Assembly: GCF_030052815.1 (NCBI RefSeq)
Contig: NC_079501.1
Span: 84,081,849 to 84,145,848 of the forward strand
From: Hevea brasiliensis
Taxonomy: Eukaryota > Streptophyta > Magnoliopsida > Malpighiales > Euphorbiaceae
Length of the DNA stretch: 64,000 nucleotides
Reading direction: 5' to 3'
Below are positions 45,335 through 55,786 of the stretch, one piece after another. A program made the translations under genes and the position numbers. The first letter of the stretch is position 1; every line of letters starts with the position of its first letter. The notes beneath the pieces are model-generated. The model saw only the letters and a list, made by a program, of their open reading frames with translations, had not been told where the DNA came from and did not search any database.

Positions 45335-47480
45335 TTACAAATACCACACCTAATAAGCCAAATTGCTTCACAAGTTCATCGTTGTGTCTTTATTGGTTAC
45401 CCTCTTGGCCAAAAGGCATACAAATTGTACAATCTTGATACTCACTCCGATTGTATCTCTTGTGATGTAATTTTTAAAGAACACATTTTTCCTTCTTAAT
45501 TTCTTCATTATTTTTCCTTCTATACATTCTATTGCCCAACCTATCATCCCTAATGAAATTCTTGACACCTTTGACTCTCAACCCTCATCATCTGTGCATA
45601 CATCCCCTTTACCTAACATACAAACACCTAATACCCATTCACCTTTCCCAAGTAATTCACCTACTCCCATTGATATGTCATATTCACCTAGTGTCCCATC
45701 CTTATCATGTAAAACCATACCTGCACTAAATTATCCTGATCCCTCACCTTCAATTTAATCTGACACACAATCCTTCACCCCTCAAATTTGAAGCACATGT
45801 CCTACCATTAAAGCCACATGGCTTAGAGATTTTGCTGCTACTACCCACACTTGGTCCTTCCTAGGATCCTAATCAACCACTTATGAATTGTTTATTGGAT
45901 ACTGCTCCACTCCAAGGTATGTCTTTTTTTATCTTAACCTTCCTTTCACCCTTCTTATATTTAGTTTGTTGTAAACATTTTAGTGGTTCATGAACTTTCT
46001 AATAATTCTTAGGCTAAGAATGATCCACACTGGATTAATGTAATGACTCAAGAGTTGGAAGCATTAGAAAAATGGTACATGGGAGTTAACCAGCTTACTT
46101 TCTCACATAAGGCAATTGATTCTAAATGGGTATATCATGTGAAATATAATCCTAATGTCTCAATTGATCGATATAAAGCCATGTTTGTTGCCATAGGCTA
46201 TAATCAATTATCGCAAATAGATTATACTACTAGTTTTTCTCCATTGGCTAAAACAATGATAGTGAGGCTCCTTCTAGCACTTGTGGTAGCAAAGAATTGG
46301 GTTATCCATTAGTTGGATATCAATAACGCCTATTTACATGGCTTTATTATTGAGGAATTATATATGAAGCTGTTATGAGAATGCTTAGAAAAGGCAGGTT
46401 TATCAATTAAGCAATTGTGTTGGGTTAAAGTAGGCTAGGTGGCAATGTAACAAAGAACTCACTTCAAAATTATTGACATACGAGTTTGTTTAATCAATTC
46501 ATGATAATTGTTTTTTCACAAAAGGTGTTGATTCCACTTTCATAGCCCTTCTTGTATATGTCAATGATGTTCTTATTGCTATTGTTGAAGAATCATAAAT
46601 TATTATAGTCAAGGAATTTCTGTATTCTTCATTCACAATCAAAGATCTTGGCTATGCCAAGTACTTTCTTAGTGTTGAACCAGTACATTCCACTTCATGC
46701 TTATTCCTTGGCCAATGCAAGTATATTCTTGATATTCTTTATGATGTTGGTTTAATTAATTACAAGCCTAAAGAGTTTCCCATGAGCAAACAACTTGCAT
46801 CTTGATGATCAAACTAGCAATATCCTTTTTGATCCTGAAAAATACCACTATGTTGTTGAATGCCTACTTTGCCTAAACCTAACTCATCCGAATAACTCAT
46901 ATGCGATTCAGAATCTTAGCCAATTCATACAACAGTCACACAAATCTCACTAGGATGCTTTTTAAGCTCTTTTATGTTACTTTAAAGGAATTCCAACTAA
47001 GGGCTTTTCTTTCCTACAAACACACATATGAGCTCGCTGTGATGCTGATTGGGCTACATACCCCATCTGTAAGTCTCTCATAGGATTGCATCTTTCTTAG
47101 ACCATCCTTGGTTTTGTGTAAATCAAAAAAATAATCAATAGTTAGCAAATCCTTTGTCGAAGCTAAATATCGCAACATGGCTATGATGGTGTGTGAACTT
47201 CAGTGGATTACATATTTGTTGCATGACTTGCAAGTGCCCCTCACCTTACCTATTCCCCTCTTTTATGATAATAAGGCTGCTGTCCATATTTCAAAGAACC
47301 CGGTATTTCATGAGTGAACTAAACAGTTAGACATTAATTGTCATTTGGTTTGCTAAAAGGTATTTGAAAAGTTTATTCTCACAGCCCATCTTTCCACCAA
47401 AGAATAGCTTGTAGACTTTCTCACCAAACCTGTCACTTCTTAGCTATTTCATCAAATTTATCCAAGATGGGATTGGTTTC
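45335..47480 (+). pseudogene. pol: Old Copia pol fragment, part 2 (end of integrase, RT, RNase H)
   Basis: Immediately after the Gypsy A LTR the integrase C-terminal part resumes (GYPLGQKAYKLYNLDTHS near 45420), followed by a Ser/Pro-rich linker. RT begins near 46015 (MTQELEALEKW at 46043, SKWVYHVKYN, LDINNAYLHGF near 46315). The catalytic box near 46558 reads YVNDV, with Asn for the first Asp. RNase H is recognisable from EAKYRNMAMM near 47160 to YDNKAAVHISKNP near 47290 and the LVDFLTKPV block near 47415. Many stops and frame changes occur. It is the oldest element in the nest. No 3' LTR was found with confidence. Confidence 0.85.
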
Positions 47481-47844
47481 TTTGAACTCATCTCCATTTT
47501 TTTTTTTTTGGCAGGTGGGGGGGGGGGGGGGGGGTGGGGTGGGTGGTTGTGGGGGGTTGAGGAGAGAGGGGATGGGGATTTAGGATATACTTAAATTATT
47601 GGCAAGAAGCTTTGTTGTTATTAAGGTAGCATAGCTAGTTAGAACTTTGATGTGGATATAGTAGAGCTGGAAGCAAGTGGTTAAGATCTATTCCACATTC
47701 TAACCACATGCAATCTTATATGTAAAACAACAAGTTACAATCAATTGAAAATATATAAGTTTTCTCTCATTTCTTTATTCTTTGTTTTTCTCTGATTTCT
47801 TTTTATACTAAAGTAGTTTTTGTCAGGGAATAAGGTAGTTATTG
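47481..47844. other. Tail of Copia fragment with T run and G-tract
   Basis: A T run (about 47497-47510) is followed by a G-rich tract (47517-47560). The remainder is AT-rich, without ORFs; it may be decayed 3' LTR of the Copia fragment, given its position right after RNase H, but its ends cannot be defined. Confidence 0.4.
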
Positions 47845-48399
47845 CTAGGGGTGTGCATTATTCGATTATAACTGAATAACCGAATTGAATCAATGAAATT
47901 TGATTATTTTGGTAAGAGTGAGAGCGGTTCGGTTTAGTTTTCGGTTAGTAACTCTAAATTTATTTCTATTTTTGATTATCAATTCAGTTAGTTTTGATTT
48001 AGCAACTGAACTAACCGAAATAATAAAATTTATATTAATTATTATATTAATTATATTTTTGTTAATAATATATTTTTTATAATTATTATTTTTATAATTT
48101 TATTAACAATATTTGATTTGTAAATATTCTTTTATTAATAATAAATCATTTTTTATTATTTTTATAAGTGAAAAAATAAAAATTGTACTTTAATTGATTA
48201 TTAACTAATTAATTAATTAATATTATAAATATGTTATATTTTTTCGGTTAATTTGGTTATAACTGATAATCGATGAAATATTTTCATTTTCGGTTATATT
48301 TGATTTTCTCTCAATTTCAGTTCAGTTCGGTTGACATAAATAGAGTCAATCAAAATTTCTGTTAGCTCAAAATTTGGTTAATCAAACATTTACCCCTAG
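47845..48399. mobile_element. hAT-like MITE (CTAGGGGT termini)
   Basis: The stretch begins CTAGGGGTGTGCATT and ends TTTACCCCTAG, which read inward as inverted repeats CTAGGGGT. Inside are repeated TTCGGTT/GGTTATAACTGA words and AT-rich filler, without an ORF. The termini and composition match a common plant MITE type. No clean 8-bp target duplication is visible, so the superfamily is tentative. Confidence 0.55.
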
Positions 48400-48792
48400 T
48401 TTTATATATTTACTAACTTAAATACAGTCTATATTATGATTTTAATAATTAGTACCAATTACTCTACTGTTCAAATAAAGGAAAGGCTTTGTTCTCTTAT
48501 TTATGACTATCCAATAGGGATTAGGATTCCCTCCTCTCTTGATACTGAAAGGTCAAGGTTATTAAACCTTTTTATATAAAACCAAACCAACCAAAAAAAT
48601 AAGTTCTTGATTTTTTTATTGAGTGCACCAAATACATGTAAAAGTAGCGATAGCATCATTATTAGTCTTATATGGTGGAGATACTGTTGGATGACAGGGA
48701 TCATCATCCATTCAACCTTTCCCAATAGTACCAAGCATGTTAAAGAAATGAATGTAAGTTTAGCTAGCCTTACATATACATATACAATCAAT

Positions 48793-48880
48793 TAGGGTAA
48801 TTTAGTTGGCCACAACCTTGATTTTAAGAAAAAATAGTGAGGGGAAGTGTAGGTTCAAATCTCACCCTTCTAAAAAAATT
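48793..48880 (+). repeat. SINE-like stretch with tRNA-type box B
   Basis: GGTTCAAATCTC at 48852-48863 matches a box B promoter, with AATTTAGTTGGCC about 50 bp upstream as a weak box A. It is followed by repeated TTCTAAAAAAAT blocks that could be a decayed A-rich tail. Evidence is weak. Confidence 0.35.
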
Positions 48881-49754
48881 TAAATCTCACCCTTCTAAAA
48901 AAATGTAGTCGCTTCTAAAAAAATGTAGTGTCTTAGTGGCTTATTTTCCAAATAGATCCACAACCTCTTCCTCGTTGAACCCTTTACTAACATTAACCCA
49001 TTAACGGTGCACTCTGCTAAGGAAGCAAACCTAAAAACTATTCAAAGTTCAAGAAAAAAAAAAAAAAAACTAGGATCTATGGTTGCTCTTGCAAACACTG
49101 CACATTAAGATTACAACAATACGTACAAAGTTATTTGAATATCAGAAGAAGAAAATGATAAACCCTAGATAGCACTAGTCCTAGCTCCACTCTACGTCTA
49201 CATGATTTTGTCTATTATCGTATATTTGGGATATTGAGAAGTATTTAGCATTTACACTCTTCATTCTCACTCTTTGAACGCGTCTCAAACACAAAGATAG
49301 GGCCAAACATGTTTGAACTACAAAACAAGGAAAATGGACTAGGAAAACATAACCATAGCAGACCTAGCAATAGCACCAAAACTAGGGAGCAATATTGACC
49401 CCAAGCAAATATCAATGAAGAATCATTTGCAAAATACCCAAACCAAACATATAATGAAAGCAAAAAACAGATGATTACAAAAAAAGAAAACAAAAAGGTG
49501 GCTCCACTGGAAATCCAAGAGGAAATATGAATGAAGGTTGGGTTTGCTCCAGTTGGCGACGACGACGGGTTCAGTGTCATAAACAAATGAGAGTTTAGGA
49601 AGTAAGAACGACAGAGTGTCGGGAGAGAGGGAGAGTAAAATTGGGAGGTGGGATTTTCACTTGATAACAAAATGAAAAATTGGAGATTTTGATGTTTAAA
49701 ATGCAAATTTCCGATGGATTTTAACCCGTCAGAAATTCAGTCGTTGAATTTTTT

Positions 49755-49774
49755 TTTTCCCATATATATATATA

Positions 49775-49806
<32 letters not shown>
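49755..49806. repeat. (AT)n(ATT)n microsatellite
   Basis: ATATATATATAT passes into ten or so ATT/TTA triplets. Confidence 0.9.
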
Positions 49807-49807
<1 letters not shown>

Positions 49808-50371
49808 AGAAAAATTAATAATATCATTTTTACTTATATTATATTTTTATTTGATTTTAGGTTGATGTCTAAAGGATCCAAAATTTTTAATAATATATAT
49901 TATTTGACTATTTTAATGATATAAACCTCTAATCAAATATAGATGATTTTTCTTTCCCCTTTTTGTATTAGTTGATATTATATATAGTTTTTTTTTTCTT
50001 TTTTCTTATATTAATAAAATACTATATTCAATCTTAAATTATTATTTAACACATTTTCTATTAAAAATTATTCATATACATTAAATTAGAGATCTTTGTG
50101 ATGCAATTTAAAATTGAGGGATGCTTGTGGTCCACTATCCATGTTGAAGGATGATAAGTAAAATTTAGCTATAAATTAACCTATAAATTGGTAATAAGTT
50201 TAGAAATTTTATGATACAATTTGAAGTTGAAAAATGCAACTGACACAACACCTAAACTATAAAACGGCGGGTGAAATTAACACAATTCAAGCCATATCAT
50301 AACAATTTTAATATTCATGCTTAGTCTTAGGAACCGGAATTTTTACATGTAGATTCCACAAGAAGTGTGCA

Positions 50372-50372
50372 A

Positions 50373-50405
<33 letters not shown>
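50372..50405. repeat. (ATT)n microsatellite
   Basis: About eleven ATT/TTA triplets in an AT-rich context. Confidence 0.9.
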
Positions 50406-50407
<2 letters not shown>

Positions 50408-50743
50408 AAATTTGCTAATTTCAATTACAAGCAAATTTTTATTTAGACTAGAGTATTTATATACCTAATTAAAAGAAAATTATAAAATGTATTTATCTAT
50501 GGGACTTACTATGATATTAAATATTGTATCATTTATGAAGAATTTTTCTTATTTAAATCCTGTCTATTATGACTTAAGACACAAGATAGATAGTAAGACC
50601 AACCTATTAAAAACATGAGTTTCATATATTTGTTTTTTTGAATCTATGATAGATTCGATTTAGACAAAAATTTCCTGATTTGTGAATTGGCTGGTGTACA
50701 CATCTAGGGTGTAGGAAGACTTACTTTCAATTACAAATTATAA

Positions 50744-52262
50744 TTAACCGGACATGTGTACGAGTTTTTCAACAAATTCGTCGATGCTTTTATCAGAGCT
50801 ACCACCTGTATCTACGGCTTCATTGGCCAATTTCTTCCATCGATCTGAATTATTTCTCATCTCACTTCCTTTTTCTCCAACCATGATTTCCTTAATGCAA
50901 AGCTCTATCTCTTCTGTTGTTACCAATCCTTTCTCATCAACCTTTGCCCGAACCCCCTACCTTCCAAACATCTGTAATGAACTTTGCGTTGGTTGTTTGA
51001 TCTGTCCATTGTGGCATAGCTATCATTGGCACTCCTAAGCTTAATGCTTCAATCGTCGAGTTCCAGCCGCAGTGGGTCAGGAAGCACCCCACAGACTTGT
51101 GTGCCAGCACCTCCAACTGAGGGCACCAAGGGACAACTAATCCCTTCTCTGATGTCTCCTGTACAAAGTTGCTTGGAAGTTTTATTTCCTCTGTTTTTCC
51201 AACCACCCACAAGAAGTATCTATTGCTTCTCTTTAGGCCCCAAGCAAGTTCAGTGAACTGCTCTTCTCGGAGGGCAGCTGCACTTCCAAATGATACAAAA
51301 ACAACCGACCCAGTTTCCTTGGAGTTTAGCCAACCCACGCAATCAATATTCGAGTTCAGAAGGGTGCAGCCATATTCTTTGTCATCTTCTAACTGCTTGC
51401 CTACGTAAACTGATGGAATTGTTGGCCCTATTGCCTTGATCGCCCTTATGCTTGTCATCCAATTCATTACCTGATAGAAATAAGCAAAAATATCAGTGTC
51501 ATTCAGAAGAAATGATTGAAACATACCTATCGAAATCTCATAAGATAATTAGCTCGTTCTTGAGTTGTGCGTTGGTACCTCTTCCTCTAGCATGTTGAAA
51601 GTATTAATGAAGATCCAATCAGCTTCTCTGAAATTAGAAAACTGATTGCATACTATTTTTAGCACGAATGGATAATCTTTGGTGTTGTAAACAAATGAAG
51701 GTAGTTCCTAAATGCCTAGTTCCGGCAATCCTGGCAGGGACACGGACGGCTTCTCTACCGGAATCTTGAGCTTTCCTTCATTAACGTTATAATAGATAGC
51801 GGTAACGGCACATGACTGCGTGAAAAATGAAGCTCCGGCAACCCCAAACTCTCTGGCTATGTCTAAAACCCAAGGCATGGCTCAATCATACACAATGCAA
51901 CTTACCAGGGACCCATCTTTTGTTTGTTTGGCAATGAATTCTGGCAATTTTGTTGACAATATATCTTGGAAGTTTTTGAAGAATGAGCCATCTAGGCATT
52001 TTGTTTTATTGTCACCTTTAGGATTTGAGCCATCGAGGCATTTTGTTTTATTGTCGCCTTCAGAATTATGAGAAATGGTCTCTATTTTGATTAAGGAAAA
52101 TTGGGTTTGGTGAACCTCCATGTCTGAGAAGATGACTAGTGTGACTTTGAGTCCTTTGAAGGCTAGTCGCTTGGAGAATTGGATCAATGGGTTTATGTGA
52201 CCTTGACCAGGAAATGGAATAACTAATACATGAGTCTTGGGGGCAATTTCTTTATTATCCAT
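50744..52262 (-). pseudogene. UDP-glycosyltransferase, UGT74-like, two exons, broken
   Basis: Family members transfer glucose from UDP-glucose to small hormones or metabolites in the cytosol. ATG is at 52262 (MDNKEIAPKT). The catalytic His is at residue 22 in PGQGHINPL, and the partner Asp is probably the last residue before the first stop (CIVYD). Exon 1 ends at 51579; a GT-AG intron of 108 bp (51471-51578) lies in phase 0 at the conserved UGT74 position before VMNWM. Exon 2 has the PSPG box from WCPQLEVLAHKSVGCF to NSTIEALSLGVPMI and the WTDQ end (51125-51000). Lesions: TGA 51882-51884, TAG 51708-51710 and a one-base gain in a G run near 50955. Residues 69-79 and 83-93 are a tandem duplication. 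Length is otherwise full, so loss is recent. Confidence 0.92.
51984..52058 (-). repeat. 42-bp tandem duplication inside UGT pseudogene
   Basis: The block encoding GDNKTKCLDGS occurs twice, 42 bp apart and in frame, in the variable N-terminal region. Confidence 0.85.
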
Positions 52263-52621
52263 TTTTTCTAAGCAAATGAACCCAACTCCAGAAATATTTG
52301 ATAGGCGTAGTACTTGCATATATGTGCATGCTATTTCGATGGACCACATACAGTATTTCTAATTTTGTAGACTAAAGTGGATGTTCTATTTGCAGGATAT
52401 ATCATTTATGGTGGTTTCCTATTAAGATTCTTCTATCCATCCATATTCGCTCCCTTTACGGTTAGACACTAATATATATTTTTTATCGAAAAAATTTGGC
52501 TAGAATAACTATTCAGCCCTAAATGAAGTGGCACATATTGACTTCATTTATTTATTGGGAATAGGATATCACAGAAGGCAAATCCATCAATCTATAGATA
52601 GTTTCAACCAGCTTAACTAAC

Positions 52622-52665
<44 letters not shown>

Positions 52666-53524
52666 AATTGCATTTATAGCATTCCAAAGCTTGACCTTTA
52701 AGAATACTTGCCATTCAACCTCTCAATTTTTGCTCGAAATATTTGAAAATTTGAGCAGGTTGTAATCAACATAGAAATATTTTGTAGTTCACTATCATTA
52801 TATAAAACCTTTAAATACCAAAATTCTACTTTTCATACAAAAATCATTATTAGTATATATAGAAACACAGTGTCCCAACCCTTCCAATAAATTTTGTTAA
52901 TCTTTCCTACCTTCCGAGCATAATTTCATAATAGTCCGTTTTTAAGTATTTATATGAACTCTTTCAAAATGTTGGTTTAATTAAAGCATTTTGATAATAA
53001 TTTTGAAATTTCAATTTTTTGACAAGAAAATGGCAAGTGTTATACAGACTAGCCTTGCAAGTTCTTTTTTATTGATTTGATCAAAATATTTGATAATTAA
53101 CTTGGGATTGGGAAGGTTGCAAAGACCCAAATTGCCTAATTTTGATTTGTGAGGTGTTGATCCCCATCTCGAACAAATGCTTGTTATGCATGTGCCTCGT
53201 AAAAGGTCTTATGTCCGCCTTCTTCCTTGAATATGAATATTTGATGACAATTTGTTGATGAAGTTTGTTAAAAAGCACCTTAAATATGTTGGGTTTTAGG
53301 GACTTGCATCCTTGCTTGGCTTGTGTTATAGCCTTCCTTTTCATCTAAGTTAACATGTTAAACTCTTTTGATTTGAACATTAGTTTGGATGAGCAAATGA
53401 TTATCGACTATTGAATAATTAACCAATCATGTTGGTTTCCATAAGTTGAAAATTAGGATAAAAAGAAAATTTTCCAACTTTTTCCTTGCCCTCATTGCTT
53501 TTTGGACCCCTTCAAGAACCCCAA
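52263..53524. other. Intergenic, no gene recognised
   Basis: This is upstream of the UGT pseudogene and should hold its promoter; no convincing TATA box was chosen by eye. An (ATT)n run of about 14 triplets lies at 52623-52664. The rest is AT-rich unique-looking sequence. Confidence 0.5.
52623..52664. repeat. (ATT)n microsatellite
   Basis: About fourteen ATT/TTA triplets. Confidence 0.92.
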
Positions 53525-54985
53525 TGATAAGTGCATAATTTATTAATTTTACTCCCATCACATTTAGTGTTTCTAGAGTATTTTTATGCATAATTCAGTT
53601 GATTAAAGTATATTTATCATTTAGGCATATTTTTTGATAGTTGTTGGAATAATTGTGTTAAATGGAGAAATTTTCAGCATTTGCATAAATTTGACTCCTG
53701 CTGTATTTTTCAGGGTTTTGGTGAAGTCCCAGAACATAGAAGTGTGGAAGGAAGCTTGGAAAGGTCAAAGGATTGAGAAGCGTTGTTGATACAAAATACA
53801 CGGGTCATGTAAGCATAACCAAGGATTCGTGTAACATTCTGCCAGAAGAAATCCAGAGAGCCAAGGAAGAAACAAAGTACACGGGCTGTGTAACTTAACC
53901 CGTGTAAATCCTGGAGACCCGTGTAACCTTTTGTGCCAATGCAAGATATACCCATTCAGCTCCAATAAGTTACATGGCCCTGGGCCGTGTAGTGATACAT
54001 GGGTCGTGTATCCATTGATAGTCAGTTTCCTGATTTCACTCCAGTTGCAATTTTTGACAGAGAGAAAGATTCTTAACACCTTAGGGACTCTGAAAACCTA
54101 ACCCTAGGCCATTTATTATAAATAGAAGAGGCAGCCTTCATTCGAGGGGGGAGATTTCTTCAATTTTTCTATTTTATTTTTCTGTAAGAAATGAATATAA
54201 GTGGCTAAGTTCTTAATTCAATTCAAGGGATTCAAATTCTTTTGCGTGATTTGTGAGATCAAGTTCTTAATTTAATTTAGGTCTTTTGAATATCTATTAT
54301 TTTCTGATTTCATTGTCTTTGATCTATTGAATGTTTTGCTAAAAAGGCCTATTAGTTAATTGTTTAATGAGATCAATTGCTAGTTCGTCTTCATAATTCG
54401 TAATTATTGAGTAGCAATTAGGTTTTATTGATTATGATCCAAGTTTTCAATAATAACCTAAGGAAACAATAGGATGAATTAAATAATTTATGCTTCATAA
54501 ATTGTTGTTCATCTTAACTACTTTCTTTTCTTAAAGCAATTATTAATTTGATGAGGATTGCTTAATACCAATTCGGTTAATAATTAGAGTCAATATGAGT
54601 GCTGGGCTCGAGTTGATGAATATAGGGAAGTTAGGGGTTTTACCTCGCTGTTTGATAAATCTACGTTAAGTAGTCAATAAGAGATAATTGTATTTCTTTT
54701 GTCTATGATCGAATCAATGCATTAGAATACGAATTATATTGGACTGAAGTTTATTTAATTTGAGAGTTTCATATTTAATTTTAGTTCTTAATTTCTAATT
54801 TTCGATTTCTTCTTTGGACCGCGAATTACCCCCCCCCCCCCCAACCTTTGTTTCTTTTTCCATTACACAAGTACATGAAATTTCATAATTCAGTTTCTAG
54901 GGTTTCGACCTGGATTTACCACTTACTGCAGAAAATATTTCATAACTGGTAATTTCAGTTAATTTAATTTTTGGTGGATTCAACA
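53525..54985 (+). repeat. Probable solo LTR of a Ty3/Gypsy element
   Basis: It starts TGATAAGTGCATAATTTATT and ends GGTGGATTCAACA, with the GACCTGGATTTACCACT word near the end that is common at the ends of plant Ty3/Gypsy LTRs. Neither a primer site follows it nor a polypurine tract precedes it, favouring a solo LTR left by LTR-LTR recombination. ACACGGG/CGTGTAA words repeat six or more times at 53800-54010, and a poly(C) run lies at 54829-54842. No clear 5-bp duplication was seen (CCCAA versus GCCAT). Confidence 0.55.
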
Positions 54986-55786
54986 GCCATTCCTTTTTAT
55001 TTTTATTTTTTAACTTCACGGACAAAATATGATGAAATATAAGGAAGTTTGTAGCAAGGTTTTTAAATCTGACCCAATTAGCCAATCGGTGAAGACGAAG
55101 AATTATGGTTTAAGGTCAATTAGGATTTAACATATATAATATTAAATATATTATAAAATTAATAATTTTCTTAAAAATAATAATAAATATCATGTATTAT
55201 TATAATAAGTAGTATGATATATTTTATAAATAATAATTAAAATAAATTTATTTAAATTTTAATGTGTAAATAATTATTTAAAAATAACTCAAAATTTTAA
55301 ATGATAATATTTTACAATAAAAAAATTTATAATAAAATTTTATAGTAACAAATTTATACATATCAATAAAAATTAATTTTAATATATTAATATTAATAAA
55401 AAAATAAACTAAAAAATAATTCATATTAACACATGAATAACGTAAATTATTAGAATAATTCATAGTGTGTCAAAGCTCATGCCTCAACCAAGGATCAACT
55501 CCTAGATTAACTAGCACATTCTTGAATTTATTTTTATTTTAATTTTCATTTATGAGAAGCGAACCAATTAGTATGATTGGAAACCCGACCAAATAGTTAA
55601 AACTCGGTCAGTTTGACAGGTTCATTGGCTATCCAACCGGTTCATTTCAGTTTAGGACAGGTTTATGAAAACTATGATTTTGTGAGTGTGGGCGGCAGGT
55701 TTCACTCCTTCCCATAACACTACCATGGGCCTTGGATATTAATGTCTCAATAGGTGGAAGATTGAGATATGGATGATAACTTACTT
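54986..55786. other. AT-rich stretch, possibly with a decayed MITE
   Basis: 55140-55450 is over 80% A/T with no ORF of interest. Words near 55055 (AAGGTTTTTAAATC) and 55655 (GTTTATGAAAACTATGATTT) could be the decayed inverted ends of a MITE, with ACCGGTT words just inside. 55700-55786 is similar to 62860-62945. Confidence 0.35.

Larger units (their letters stand above)
48400..50743. other. Intergenic, AT-rich, no gene recognised
   Basis: The stretch contains a SINE-like element (48793-48880), an A run near 49058-49074, a GGATTTTAACCCGTC / CAGTCG-type short inverted region near 49712-49745 and ATT microsatellites. Open frames at 48507-48791 and 49245-49706 (minus) show no family features and are probably chance. 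Confidence 0.5.

Noticed and set aside
45917..46013. GT...AG intron-like stretch in the old Copia fragment between integrase and RT
   Set aside because: The stretch just before the acceptor translates into the expected pre-RT residues in one frame, so it is decayed coding sequence rather than an intron.
48507..48791. Minus-strand frame with possible short exon
   Set aside because: No splice partner or family; overlaps repeat-like sequence.
48852..48863. tRNA gene suggested by a box B-like word
   Set aside because: No cloverleaf can be built around it; at most a SINE remnant.
49245..49706. 153-codon minus-strand open frame with hydrophobic stretches
   Set aside because: No family features, no promoter context and T/C-rich composition make a chance ORF more likely.
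53520..54990. Target duplication for the solo LTR
   Set aside because: CCCAA and GCCAT do not match well enough to claim one.
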